A stretch of 64,000 nt of DNA from UBA4742 sp963773335 (GTDB taxonomy: Bacteria > Actinomycetota > Acidimicrobiia > Acidimicrobiales > Acidimicrobilacustridaceae), in NCBI GenBank assembly GCA_963773335.1, contig CAVZAT010000006.1:577801-641800 (forward strand), given 5' to 3'. The notes under the pieces are model-generated. The model worked only from the letters and a program-made list of their open reading frames with translations, made no database searches and was not told the DNA's origin. Each line of letters opens with the position of its first letter. Position 1 is the first letter of the stretch. Made by a program: the position numbers and the translations under genes. This document shows positions 9,934 through 17,842 of this stretch, piece by piece.

Positions 9934-10755
9934 TCAAGGTAGCGGGTTGCGGTTGCCGGTGGTGGTGCGTCGGAGGGTGTCGGTGCGGGCGTGGTGGTCG
10001 CGGAGCCGGTAGCTGTCGCCGTCGAGGTTGATGACGACGGAGCGGTGTAGGAGCCGGTCGAGCATGGCTGCGGCGACGGTGGTGTCGCCGAGGATGTCGC
10101 CCCAGTGGGCGACGCCTCGGTTGGTGGTGATCACGATGCTGGTCTTGAGGTAGCGCTGGGAGACGACCTGGAAGAGAGCGGACGCGGCTTCGGCGGGTAG
10201 GGGCAGGTAGCCGAGTTCGTCGATCACGAGCAGGGTGGGCCCGGCGAAGAAGCGCATGGTGTAGGCCCAGCGGCCTTCGATGGCGGCTCGGTGGCAGCGG
10301 GCGGCGAGGTCGGCGGCGGTGGTGAAGTAGGTGCGGTAGCCGGTCTCGGCGGCGCGGCGTGCGAGGCCTGCGGCGATGTGGGTCTTGCCGACGCCGGGCG
10401 GGCCGATGAGCAGCACGTTGGTGGCGGTCTCGATGTAGCGGCAGGTGCCGAGCTCGGCGAGCAGGGCGGGGTCGATGCCGGGCTGCGCGTCGTGGTCGAA
10501 GTCTTCGAGGGTCGCGGGGGTGGGGATCGACGCGAACCGCAGCCGGCCCGCGAGGCGGCGGGCTTCGGCGGTGTCGACCTCGATCGAAAGAAGCCGTTCG
10601 AGTGCCGCGGTCAGCGAAAGCCCTTCGGCTTGGGCGGCGTCGAGGACCGCGGGGAGTGCTTCGGCCGAGGCGGTGAGCTTGAGGTTCGCGAGATGTCCTC
10701 GGAGTTGTTGGTAGAGGCTGTTCTCGCCGACCGTCGCCGGTGTGGTGGTGGTCAT
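9934..10755 (-). CDS. istB: IS21 helper ATPase IstB
   Basis: 273 residues from ATG 10755, overlapping the end of istA by 4 bp. DnaA/DnaC-like AAA+ ATPase: Walker A IGPPGVGKTH, Walker B LLVIDELGYLP, sensor segment IVITTNRGVAHWGDILGD and the conserved end LHRSVVINLDGDSYRLR. It selects target DNA and stimulates the IstA transposase. Full length with all motifs present, so the element should be functional if istA is. Confidence 0.95.
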   Translation of the reverse strand: MTTTTPATVGENSLYQQLRGHLANLKLTASAEALPAVLDAAQAEGLSLTAALERLLSIEVDTAEARRLAGRLRFASIPTPATLEDFDHDAQPGIDPALLAELGTCRYIETATNVLLIGPPGVGKTHIAAGLARRAAETGYRTYFTTAADLAARCHRAAIEGRWAYTMRFFAGPTLLVIDELGYLPLPAEAASALFQVVSQRYLKTSIVITTNRGVAHWGDILGDTTVAAAMLDRLLHRSVVINLDGDSYRLRDHHARTDTLRRTTTGNRNPLP

Positions 10756-12083
10756 GTCAGGGTGTTCCTTTCTTGGGCGGCTTCCGCGTAGACGGACAGG
10801 TCGATCACGACGCTGTCGTCGTGTTCGGTGTCGCCGCGCAGGACTGCGGCGGCGGCTCGAGCAGCAGGGCCGGGCGGGATCCGCACCTTGGGTCGGTGTG
10901 GCGTGTCGTCGTTGAACCCGGCGAGCGCAGCGCGGCTCAGGGCGGTGACGTGGCCGTGGTCGGCGATCACCGCGCCGAGGCCGTCGCCGGCGGGGCGATG
11001 CCGGGCGACGACGATCCCGCCGGCCGTCGCGATGTCGATGTGGGGATCTCCGAGACGGGCGGTGACGGTGACGGCGCTGTGGTGCAGCTCGGGTGGCACC
11101 GAGTAGAAGTTCCCGCGGTACGCGACCCGGCCGTTGGCAGTGACGCGCCGCTCGACGGTGATCGTGGCGGGGAACGGTGTCAACGGCACCGGCCGCAACC
11201 GCTCTCGTTGGGCGTGGTCGGCAACCGCCGCACGAACACCGTCGATGACGGTGACGCGCATGTCGAACTTGGTGGCGCACAGCCGGTCCAGCGACGCCTG
11301 GGCCTCTTCGACGGTGACGTCGTCGCCCAGGGTCCGCCACCACCGTTGCGCCGCTGAGTGGATGGCCTTCTCGACGACGCCTTTGCGGTTGCCGTGGCGG
11401 GCCGGGCAGGTCACGAACCCGACGCCGTAGTGCTTCACGACCGCGGCGAAGCTCGCGGTGATCTTGCCGGTCGCCGGGTGACAGACCGTGGCCATCCGAT
11501 CGAAGCGCCACACATCGCTCAGGCCGCCCAGCTCACGGGCGACCCGGTCGAGGGCGTCGATCACCTGGGCCTGGTCTTCGGACTCGGCCAGGCGGCCCCG
11601 CCACTTCGATGAATGCGACAGGGCACCGACGAACAGGTGGGCCTTGCTGCCCCACCCCCACGCCTCGGGCGGGTCGGGCAACTCGACCCAGTCCCACTGG
11701 GTTTCCTCGCCCGGCGGGTGCTCGATCACCGCGACGGGGCGGCCCTTCGCCGGCCGACACGCCTCGCACGCCGGACGTAGCCCTCGCAGTCGGATCTGGC
11801 GAGTCAGGGTCTGATAGCTCTGCTCGAACCCGAGCTCCTCGAGCTCGTCGAACAGCGTCGAAGCCCACAAGTGCGGGTCTTCGGCCAGTCGGGCACGTAC
11901 GTAGCCAACGAACCGCTCGAAGGGGTCAACGCCTCCACGAGCACGTTCACCCGCGACACGATCACCGCGCAGGTACGCGCGGATCGTCTTGCGGTCATGG
12001 CCCAGATGCCGGGCGATCGCTGAGATCGTCCAGCCCTTGGCGTGGAGCTTGTACGCGTCCACGTCGTCCTCCCGTGTGAGCAT
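10752..12083 (-). CDS. istA: IS21 transposase IstA
   Basis: 443 residues from ATG 12083. The N-terminal HTH is WTISAIARHLGHDRKTIRAYLRG. The DDE catalytic core has the first Asp in TQWDWVELPDPP, the second in the WRFDRMATV segment, and Glu in GNRKGVVEKAIHSAAQRWW. The C-terminal beta-barrel region VAYRGNFYSVPPELHH follows. Overlaps istB by 4 bp, the standard coupled pair. No frameshift. Confidence 0.95.
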   Translation of the reverse strand: MLTREDDVDAYKLHAKGWTISAIARHLGHDRKTIRAYLRGDRVAGERARGGVDPFERFVGYVRARLAEDPHLWASTLFDELEELGFEQSYQTLTRQIRLRGLRPACEACRPAKGRPVAVIEHPPGEETQWDWVELPDPPEAWGWGSKAHLFVGALSHSSKWRGRLAESEDQAQVIDALDRVARELGGLSDVWRFDRMATVCHPATGKITASFAAVVKHYGVGFVTCPARHGNRKGVVEKAIHSAAQRWWRTLGDDVTVEEAQASLDRLCATKFDMRVTVIDGVRAAVADHAQRERLRPVPLTPFPATITVERRVTANGRVAYRGNFYSVPPELHHSAVTVTARLGDPHIDIATAGGIVVARHRPAGDGLGAVIADHGHVTALSRAALAGFNDDTPHRPKVRIPPGPAARAAAAVLRGDTEHDDSVVIDLSVYAEAAQERNTLT

Positions 12084-12218
12084 GAGCCGGGGCTCCTTCG
12101 TCAGCTGGTGGTGGTCAGAGACCGTCAGCTTCGAGGGAGCCCCACCCCATCTGGTGGAGCCCTACGGGTGGGGAATTTCAGTGAGCAACTCTGGGGAGAT
12201 TCACCTGAGCGCCGTCAA

Positions 12219-12436
12219 CGGAACCGTTGACCACCTGGCACCGTGTCTGAGGCAACGGTGCGATGAGGCTCGTCACGCGTCTCGACGCGTACCAAGACGG
12301 GAGCAGTCAAGGGTGGCGAGCCCGCAAGCACAGCACCGACGCAGGGTCGGGCCACACCGGTCACAACGCCCGTCACCGGGCGTGACCCGGTGCATCCAGC
12401 GACGAGGAGCACACCGAGCACCAGCGATCCCGCCAT
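12219..12436 (-). pseudogene. 5' fragment of small lipoprotein gene split by IS21
   Basis: ATG 12436 opens MAGSLVLGVLLVAGC, a lipoprotein signal with lipobox LVAGC. It continues TGSRPVTGVVTGVARPC...VETRDEPHRTVASDTVPGGQRF up to the IS21 right end. The remainder of the gene is at 9742-9871. The pattern (short secreted lipoprotein, VPGGQRF...PGSYWL) resembles actinobacterial single beta-sandwich lipoproteins. Function unknown. Confidence 0.85.
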
Positions 12437-12562
12437 CGCACCCAACCGGATGACATTCGATTCGAGTGTCCGCACTCTGGCTGACCCCCTGAGCGTCGGC
12501 CCCGCCGACTGAACCGTAGCCTTTCCAAGGGTGCCCGGATGACCGGTTCGGCGGGCACGCCG

Positions 12563-12581
12563 AACGGCACGTAGGCGCTGG
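12563..12581 (-). repeat. 19-bp inverted repeat, left copy (candidate recombinase site)
   Basis: The exact reverse complement of 14404-14422. Read on the minus strand it contains the same half-site AGCGCCTA and 8-bp spacer CGTGCCGT as the right site, but the second half-site has diverged (TCGGCG instead of TAGGCG). With its partner it brackets the toxin-antitoxin genes and the tyrosine recombinase. Confidence 0.65.
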
Positions 12582-12726
12582 TTGAGATCGCTCCGGATTG
12601 GGCTGCCCGTGTTGTGGCCGGGGGCGAGTTCTGCCGTGTGACGGGTTGGCGCTGCGATTGCAGTCGTTCGTCGTGCCGGTTCCGGGGGGGGCAACTGCGC
12701 CTGGCCTGATGCGTGGCGGTCGTGGG

Positions 12727-13068
12727 TCAGGCGTCGAGGAGAAACCGGAGGGATCTGGTGATCTCGAAGAGCGCGTCGAGCGGGGTGTCGCCGAGTCGGG
12801 CGATCAGGCGCTCATCGGAGATCGACTTGATGTCTTCGCACTTCGCGTAGGTGGTGTCGTCGAGCCCCGATGAGGCGGGGTCGAGCTCGACGTGGGACGG
12901 CAACCCGCGCCGAGTGGTCGTGCATGGCACGACGATGACGATCCCGGCCCGGCTCTCGTTGAGGGGGTCAGCGGAGACGATCACGGCGGGGCGACGACCG
13001 GCCTGTTCACGTCCCACGGGCGAGCCGAAATCGACGAGCCAGATCTCGCCGCGTCGCGGGCGGGTCAT
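12727..13068 (-). CDS. mazF: MazF/PemK-family toxin (mRNA interferase)
   Basis: 113 residues from ATG 13068 (MTRPRRGEIWLVDFGSPVG). Family signatures: RRGEIWLVDF, REQAGRRPAVIVSADPLN, VVPCTTTRRGLPSHVEL and the C-terminal YAKCEDIKSISDERLIARLG. It would cleave mRNA when not bound by its antitoxin. The start overlaps the antitoxin stop by 4 bp, so the pair is coupled with the antitoxin first. An upstream in-frame start at 13128 would run back through the antitoxin gene and is unlikely. Confidence 0.93.
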   Translation of the reverse strand: MTRPRRGEIWLVDFGSPVGREQAGRRPAVIVSADPLNESRAGIVIVVPCTTTRRGLPSHVELDPASSGLDDTTYAKCEDIKSISDERLIARLGDTPLDALFEITRSLRFLLDA

Positions 13069-13304
13069 GGCGAGCGATCGGCGTTGACACCTGCTTCGAT
13101 CGTCCGCTCCGCTTCGACGTCGGTCCATGCGGCCGGGTCGGCTCGCAGCTGGTCGTAGCGACTGGTGAGTTGGGCGAAGAAGAGGCGCCGCTCGAGGGCA
13201 TCGGCGGCCTCATCGAGGAGTTGGGTCATCGGCCGGCCGGTCGCGTCAGCCAGGCGCGAGAACCGGTCCCGGGTGGTCTCGCTGACTCGAATCGTGGTGC
13301 TCAC
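13065..13304 (-). CDS. Ribbon-helix-helix antitoxin partner of MazF
   Basis: 79 residues from GTG/ATG at 13304. The N-terminal MSTTIRVSETTRDRFSRLADATGRPMTQLLDEA is a ribbon-helix-helix DNA-binding domain, and the acidic/aromatic tail would wrap the toxin. It neutralises MazF and represses its own promoter. The palindrome just upstream (13312-13341) is a good operator candidate. Confidence 0.88.
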   Translation of the reverse strand: MSTTIRVSETTRDRFSRLADATGRPMTQLLDEAADALERRLFFAQLTSRYDQLRADPAAWTDVEAERTIEAGVNADRSP

Positions 13305-13311
13305 ACCGTGA

Positions 13312-13341
13312 GTCTACTTGTCTGTAGACCGTTCCGTCTAC
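13312..13341 (-). promoter_or_regulatory. Candidate antitoxin operator
   Basis: GTCTAC-N6-GTAGAC (13312-13329) is a perfect palindrome, with a third GTCTAC half-site at 13336-13341. All lie 8-37 bp upstream of the antitoxin start, where an autoregulating ribbon-helix-helix protein would bind. Confidence 0.55.
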
Positions 13342-13485
13342 GACCAGCTGGGCGCTCCGAACGTGGAATATACGGGTGATCCCTCGTGGACCCAGGTGCG
13401 TCTCGCTCCAGGTTGGTCGTAAGGTCGATCGTCGGGCGGGGTGGGACGCCCGGTTCGGCCTCCGCTCGGGTGAGAGGAGGCCGTG

Positions 13486-14397
13486 ATGGCCAAGACCGGT
13501 TCGGCGGTGGTGTTGTATGACCCGCGGGCTGCGGATCCTGAGGCGACCGCGGTGGTCGGGTTCCTGGGTGGTCACAAGGGACGGACCCGCGAGGCCTACG
13601 AGCTGGATCTGCGCCAGTTCGCCCGATGGTGCCAGCACCGAGGGCAGCGGCTGTTCGACGTGACCCGGGTCGACATCGAACGCTTCGGCCGTGATCTCGA
13701 GCAGTCGGGGCGGGCGCCGGCCACGATCAGTCGCCGGCTGGCGACGATCACTGGCCTGTACCGCTTCGCCGAGGAAGAGGGACTCATCGATCATTCCCCG
13801 GCGGTGCACGTGCGCCGGCCCCGCGTCGACCCAGAATCCCACGCCGTGGGCCTGGACCGCAACGAACTCGGCGCCTTCCTGGTCACCGCCGGGATCAGCT
13901 CACCGCTGGATCATGCGCTGGCGTCGCTGCTGGCCCTCAACGGACTCCGGGTCTCCGAGGCGCTGGGCGCGGACGTCGCCGACCTGGGCCTCCAGCGCGG
14001 GCATCGCACCCTGTTCGTGTCCCGCAAAGGCAACAAGACCGCGACCATCCCCCTCGCCCCGCGCACCGCCCGAGCCGTCGACCTCGCCGTCGGGGACCGC
14101 CACGCCGGACCCATCTTCTGCGACCCCGACGGCCGGCGCCTCAACCGTCACGCCGCCGCCCGCATCATCCGGCGCCTCGGTCGCCAAGCCGGGATCCCGA
14201 AACGGATCGGACCCCCCCTGCGACACGCCTTCATCACCGCTGCCCTCGACGCCGGCGTACCCCTACGAGACGTCCAAGAAGCCGCCTCCCACGCCGACCC
14301 CCGCACCACCATGCGATATGACCGAGGCCGACAGTCCCTCGACCGCCACCCCACCTACATCGTCGCCACCTTCGTCGCCGGCGCCGCCAGAACCTGA
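13486..14397 (+). CDS. XerC/D-like tyrosine recombinase
   Basis: 303 residues from ATG 13486 (GTG 13483 is equally placed), with a strong gagaggagg ribosome site. The N-terminal SAM-like domain includes GRTREAYELDLRQFARWC and ATISRRLATITGLYRFA. The catalytic domain has Arg in LNGLRVSEALG, Lys in SRKGNKTATIP, the LRHAFITAAL box and ASHADPRTTMRYDR with His and Tyr. It lacks the arm-binding domain of island integrases, so it resembles site-specific resolvase/invertase-type Xer proteins. A 24-bp dyad (8+8+8) lies 8 bp after its stop. Confidence 0.9.
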   Translation: MAKTGSAVVLYDPRAADPEATAVVGFLGGHKGRTREAYELDLRQFARWCQHRGQRLFDVTRVDIERFGRDLEQSGRAPATISRRLATITGLYRFAEEEGLIDHSPAVHVRRPRVDPESHAVGLDRNELGAFLVTAGISSPLDHALASLLALNGLRVSEALGADVADLGLQRGHRTLFVSRKGNKTATIPLAPRTARAVDLAVGDRHAGPIFCDPDGRRLNRHAAARIIRRLGRQAGIPKRIGPPLRHAFITAALDAGVPLRDVQEAASHADPRTTMRYDRGRQSLDRHPTYIVATFVAGAART

Positions 14398-14403
14398 CCC
14401 CAC

Positions 14404-14429
14404 CCAGCGCCTACGTGCCGTTAGGCGCT
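14404..14429 (+). repeat. Candidate tyrosine-recombinase core site / right inverted repeat
   Basis: AGCGCCTA-CGTGCCGT-TAGGCGCT (14406-14429): two perfect 8-bp inverted arms around an 8-bp spacer, the usual shape of a Xer/Cre-type crossover site. The first 19 bp (14404-14422) recur in inverted orientation at 12563-12581. It lies immediately downstream of the recombinase gene. Confidence 0.6.
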
Positions 14430-14440
14430 TGTGCTGCGCT

Positions 14441-14998
14441 CTAGGTGAACCAGCAGCGCAGGCCCACGTAAGGCTTCTTGAAGTTGCTGACCTTGACGGT
14501 GGCAGTGATGAAAGACGAACCATTACTGGTGGAGACCGCAAACGGGCCGACCACCTGGAGCATGAATGATTGGGCCACGTCCGGCGGGACCGACATCGCG
14601 ATGGCACTGGGGTTGAAGCTGGCCGGGACGGGACCAGCCTTCAACACGTACGTGCCGTTGGCCCTGATGGTCACCGGATCACAGAGGCGGGGCAAGCCTG
14701 GCTGAAACTGAACCGCCCCCGACGCCTTTGCATCATTCCCCACCGCCAGCCACGACGCGGAAGTCGAGTCGTTCTGCGGGTCCGTGACTGGAGGGGCAAC
14801 GGTTCGAAGAGTCGACGAGGCGCGGTGAGTGACCACCAAGGCGGTCCCGGCCAACACCAGGAGGATGACCAGCCCGATCGCTGTGGCCCGCCGACGTCGG
14901 CGATGGCGAACCGAGCGCTCTCGGACTGCTTCGATGGGACTGGGGGCGATCGGGCAGTGTTCAGGCAGGCTGCGCAGCTGCTCTTCGACATCGATCAT
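14441..14998 (-). CDS. Single-pass membrane protein encoded after ECF sigma factor
   Basis: 185 residues, start overlapping the sigma-factor stop by 4 bp. The short cytosolic N-terminus (MIDVEEQLRSLPEHCP) leads to a basic RHRRRRRATA and then one transmembrane helix at about 40-58. The extracytoplasmic domain of about 125 residues is rich in Ser, Val and Pro, with two Cys (LCDP and LRCWF) that could pair. Position suggests an anti-sigma-like or surface-sensing partner, but no zinc-binding anti-sigma motif is visible, so that role is an inference. Confidence 0.7.
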   Translation of the reverse strand: MIDVEEQLRSLPEHCPIAPSPIEAVRERSVRHRRRRRATAIGLVILLVLAGTALVVTHRASSTLRTVAPPVTDPQNDSTSASWLAVGNDAKASGAVQFQPGLPRLCDPVTIRANGTYVLKAGPVPASFNPSAIAMSVPPDVAQSFMLQVVGPFAVSTSNGSSFITATVKVSNFKKPYVGLRCWFT

Positions 14999-15483
14999 GG
15001 CGACCTCTCCTCTTCCGGCAGCGTGAGGGCCTGCCGCAATTTGGCCCGGGCGGCGTGGATGGTGGCGAGCACCGTGCCTCGCTTGACGCGCATGGCTGAT
15101 GCCGTGTCCTCCACGCTCAGATCAGCGATGTAGTGGAGCGCGACTGCCATGCGTTGTCGGTCTGGGAGCTCCCCGATGGCGTCCAGCAGGTCCTTGTCCC
15201 AGCCCGGCGCCGGATCGGTTGCCACGAGACTGGATCGCCGCAGTAACCGCCGTTCGAGGGCGTCCCGGCGAGCCCGTCGGCGCACGCCGTTGATCGCTGT
15301 CCGGTGCACCCACGCCTCAGGCGACGCCATCCGCGACAGCCGCGGCCAATGCTCAAGGGCGCGAGCGAACGCTTCGTCCGTAGCATCCGCGGCGAGCGCA
15401 GGGTCCCCGCAGAAGGCCAGCAGCGCGGACGCGAGCCGGGGATGCAGCCCGCGATACCACTCCTCGAAGTCCGACACGTCCAC
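14995..15483 (-). CDS. ECF-type RNA polymerase sigma factor
   Basis: 162 residues. Region 2 spans about 5-75 (DFEEWYRGLHPRLASALL...DEAFARALEHWPRL, with EAWVHRTAINGVRRRARR at its end). Region 4 spans about 100-155 (AIGELPDRQRMAVALHYIADLSVEDTA followed by RVKRGTVLATIHAARAKLRQAL). A short linker and no region 1 or 3 identify the extracytoplasmic-function group. Coupled to the downstream membrane protein at 14441. Carried inside the island, it could reprogramme host transcription. Confidence 0.92.
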   Translation of the reverse strand: MDVSDFEEWYRGLHPRLASALLAFCGDPALAADATDEAFARALEHWPRLSRMASPEAWVHRTAINGVRRRARRDALERRLLRRSSLVATDPAPGWDKDLLDAIGELPDRQRMAVALHYIADLSVEDTASAMRVKRGTVLATIHAARAKLRQALTLPEEERSP

Positions 15484-15783
15484 GCCCCTATGAAGTCACA
15501 ACAGGGGCGAAAGATTTAGTCGACAGGAGGATTTCGCGAGACAGAGAAGCCAATCCGACCAATCACCCTGGGCCCACCCCTTCAGCCGCGCACTCGCCGT
15601 GCTCCGAACCGTCACCGCTGTCCCCGGCTGACCGCTCCCCGGCGGCCTGGCCCTCCGCAGACCACACCCAGGGACGACACCTCACCAGCGACCGAACACC
15701 CCTGTTGGCGATCAGCGAAAGTCGCGTTCTGGGATCAGCGAAAGTCGCGGTCCCGGGGTGGGGGTGTCCCTCGGGTGGTGAGG

Positions 15784-16563
15784 CTAGCGGCGCCTCCTGT
15801 CGGGGTCGGTGGTGGCGGTGGTGAGGGCTTGGTGCTCGCGTAGCCGCCAGGACGGGCCTTTGATGTTGAACACGACGGCGTTGTGCATGAGCCGGTCCAG
15901 GATGGCGGCGGCGACGACGGTGTCGCCGAAGATCTCGCCCCAGTCGGGCAGGCCCCGGTTGGTGGTCACGATGGTGGAGTGCTGCTTCTCGTAGCGCAGG
16001 TTGACGACCTGGTAGAACGCGGAGGTGGCCGGGCGGTCCATGGGCAACAGGCCGACGTCGTCGATCACGAGGACCGAGGGGGCGGTGTAGGTCTTGAGCT
16101 TGGACGCCAGGTTGCCTTCGCGGGTGGCTTGGGCGATGTTGGCGACCATCTCCTCGGCGTTGGTGAAGTAGCCCCGGAACCCGGCCTCGACCGCCAGGGT
16201 GGCGAGTGCGACAGCGAGGTGGGTCTTGCCGCAGCCCGGCTGACCGAGGAACAGGATGGGTCGGCCGTCGTCCATGAACCGCAGGGTGGCGAGGTCATCG
16301 ACGAGGCGCCGGTCGACGCTGGGCTGGAAGTCGAAGTCGAACTCGTCGATGGTGCGCCGGAACGGGAACCGGGCGTAGCGGAGCCGGGCGGCGAGGCGCC
16401 GGTTGCGGGTGGCGTCGGCTTGTTCGGCGACGAGCCGGGCCAGGAACTCGACGTGGGTCCAGTCCTGGGTGCGGGCGTCCTCGGCGAGGGTGGCGAAGCA
16501 CTCGGCGGCCCGGTCCAACTGCAGGTAGCCGAGGTCGTCTTTGATCTGCTCGTAGACGCTCAC
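15784..16563 (-). CDS. istB: IS21 helper ATPase IstB (second element)
   Basis: 259 residues from ATG 16563. Walker A FLGQPGCGKTHLAVALA, Walker B VLVIDDVGLLPMD, TIVTTNRGLPDWGEIFGD and the C-terminal HNAVVFNIKGPSWRLREH. Complete ORF. Overlaps the istA remnant by 4 bp. With its transposase truncated it cannot mobilise the element alone. Confidence 0.93.
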   Translation of the reverse strand: MSVYEQIKDDLGYLQLDRAAECFATLAEDARTQDWTHVEFLARLVAEQADATRNRRLAARLRYARFPFRRTIDEFDFDFQPSVDRRLVDDLATLRFMDDGRPILFLGQPGCGKTHLAVALATLAVEAGFRGYFTNAEEMVANIAQATREGNLASKLKTYTAPSVLVIDDVGLLPMDRPATSAFYQVVNLRYEKQHSTIVTTNRGLPDWGEIFGDTVVAAAILDRLMHNAVVFNIKGPSWRLREHQALTTATTDPDRRRR

Positions 16564-17453
16564 GCCCCGGCTCCTCCGTCATAGACGGTGAGGTCGGGCG
16601 CGGCGACCTCGAAGTCACCGGCACCGAGCTCGAGCCGCTCCGCCCGGTCTGACGCCGCTGCGGGATCAGCGGCGGTCACGACGTGGAGGTGGCGGCGCCG
16701 GTTCGATGCCAGTGCCGCCGTCTCTGCGTCGAGGCGGTGCCCGGGGTCCCACACTTCGGTGACGCCGGGTCCGGCGAGACGGTGGCGGGCCACGACCCGC
16801 CCGGCCCACGACACGGTCAGCTCGGTGGCGTCAACGGCGACGCGGGCTTCGACTGTCTGGCCCAGACAGGCGGGCGGGACCGAGTAGCGGGTCCCGTCCC
16901 AGGTGATGAGCGGCAACGCCCGGTGGACCCGTCGGGTCTCGACGTAGTCAGTGTCGAACCGCGACGCCGGCAACGCCCCCAAGAAGTCCCGCTCGGCTTC
17001 GAAGCGGACCGACGGCGCGACCCCGGTGCTGCGGTGCACGCGATCATGCACCCGCTCGCCGACCCAGCGACCGGCCCGGTCGTTGAGCTCGCCGATGCTG
17101 TCGGGCACGCCGGTGACGACCAGCTCCTGCAGGAACGACTCCTTCAAGTCCCGGAACGGCCGCTCGACCTTGCCCTTGCGCTTGGCGTCACCAGCCTGAC
17201 ACGCCTTGACCTCCACGCCGTAGTGGCGGGCGAACTCGAGGGTCGGCGGGTGCAACACGAACCGTCGGCCCTGCGACTGGCCCAACGCACCCATCCGGTC
17301 AGTGCGGGCCACCTTCGCCACACCGCCAGCGGCGTCGAAGAACCGGGCCATGCCCTCGAAGGTGTGCTGACGGTCGACCGACGTCGAGAACCACCACAGC
17401 CGCCACCGCGACCAGCACAAGATCATCCCGAAGCACCACAACACCGGCGCCAA
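16560..17453 (-). pseudogene. istA: IS21 transposase IstA, N-terminus missing
   Basis: 297 residues of the C-terminal two thirds. Visible are the DDE core portion (VARTDRMGAL, then GDAKRKGKVERPFRDLKESFLQ with the catalytic Glu region) and the C-terminal barrel (ITWDGTRYSVPPACLGQ, SWAGRVVARHRL). The N-terminal HTH and first catalytic Asp segment are absent; upstream frames dissolve near 17490. Not expected to be active. Confidence 0.85.
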
Positions 17454-17573
17454 CCCGACCCCGCGGGCCCAGCCCGAGACACACGGTGTCCCGCTCGAAG
17501 CTCAGCAGGCGACACCTCGAAAGAGTGTGTCCCGGACCGTCGGTCGGGACGCCGACGGTCGAACGCGTTGGAA

Positions 17574-17598
17574 AATCCCACGACGCCATCCCACGAAA
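17574..17598 (+). repeat. Candidate integrase arm sites (right end of island 1)
   Basis: aatcccacgacg at 17574-17585 and catcccacgaaa at 17587-17598 match the left-end 12-mer catcccacgacg at 11/12 and 10/12 positions. They lie 113-137 bp inside attR. Confidence 0.55.
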
Positions 17599-17710
17599 CG
17601 GCCTCTAGCTGGTGCTCGCTGGGTCTTGCTCATTCTGCAATCAGCGCTCTGAACAGCCAGTTCAGACCGACCAAGAAACTCCTGTACCCGGCCAGATCCC
17701 CTTCGACCTT

Positions 17711-17754
17711 CTGTTAATCCGTTTGTCGTGGGTTCGAGCCCCACCCCCGGAGCC
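17711..17754 (+). repeat. attR of island 1 (partial tRNA-Asn)
   Basis: Second copy of the 44-bp core identical to 7242-7285. It contains only the 3' half of the tRNA (no D arm or acceptor 5' strand), so it is not a functional tRNA. Confidence 0.93.
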
Positions 17755-17804
17755 CAAGCCGCACAAGGGATCGCGGCCCGTGACCGGTCCAGGATCCGGC
17801 TCCA

Positions 17805-17828
17805 GGTCACGACACGGGTCACGATCCG
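17805..17828 (+). repeat. Tandem 12-bp repeats before integrase remnant
   Basis: ggtcacgacacg followed directly by ggtcacgatccg (10/12 identity). They occupy the same place relative to att core and integrase start as the 12-mers at 7334 and 47756, but with a different sequence. Confidence 0.5.
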
Positions 17829-17842
17829 GCTGATCTGTCCCC

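Larger units (their letters stand above)
9872..12218 (-). mobile_element. IS21-family element, intact
   Basis: About 2.35 kb. It carries the istA-istB pair in 4-bp overlap and imperfect terminal inverted repeats. The left end tgatggcgctcgcc matches the reverse complement of the right end tgacggcgctcagg, and internal aaattccccac blocks lie at both ends, the multiple terminal repeats usual for IS21. The interrupted lipoprotein gene fixes the boundaries. Apparent target duplication is only 3 bp (ccg), shorter than the usual 4-8. Confidence 0.88.
15703..17500 (-). mobile_element. Second IS21-family element, truncated at its right end
   Basis: The left end begins near 15703, with two direct copies of gatcagcgaaagtcgcg (15710-15726, 15733-15749), the multiple terminal repeats of IS21. 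It contains an intact istB and a 5'-truncated istA. No inverted copy of the terminal repeat is found near 17500, so the right end was lost, possibly when the island end was rearranged. Unrelated in detail to the IS21 copy at 9872. The 219 bp between the ECF start and this IS (15484-15702) hold no gene that I can see. Confidence 0.8.
7242..17754. mobile_element. Integrative island 1 at tRNA-Asn (10.5 kb)
   Basis: Bounded by a perfect 44-bp direct repeat (7242-7285 and 17711-17754) made of the 3' half of tRNA-Asn from the anticodon loop onward. The integrase gene sits 100 bp inside the left end pointing inward, the standard tRNA-targeting layout. Cargo: HTH excisionase, AT-hook/coiled-coil protein, IS21, toxin-antitoxin with a second recombinase, ECF sigma operon, IS21 remnant. 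There are no conjugation or replication genes, so it is either a small mobilisable element or a decayed one. Confidence 0.9.

Noticed and set aside
12215..12694. A 159-residue protein covering the lipoprotein fragment and upstream region
   Set aside because: The lipobox start at 12436 is the natural beginning, the upstream residues are not conserved-looking, and the stop lies inside the IS end.
14404..14429. gttaggc near the recombinase suggested an integron attC site with the toxin genes as cassettes
   Set aside because: No matching attC stem structure at the other end, and the recombinase lacks integron-integrase features; an 8-8-8 crossover site fits better.
17711..17754. Second tRNA-Asn gene
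   Set aside because: Only the 3' half is present; acceptor 5' strand and D arm are missing, so it is attR.
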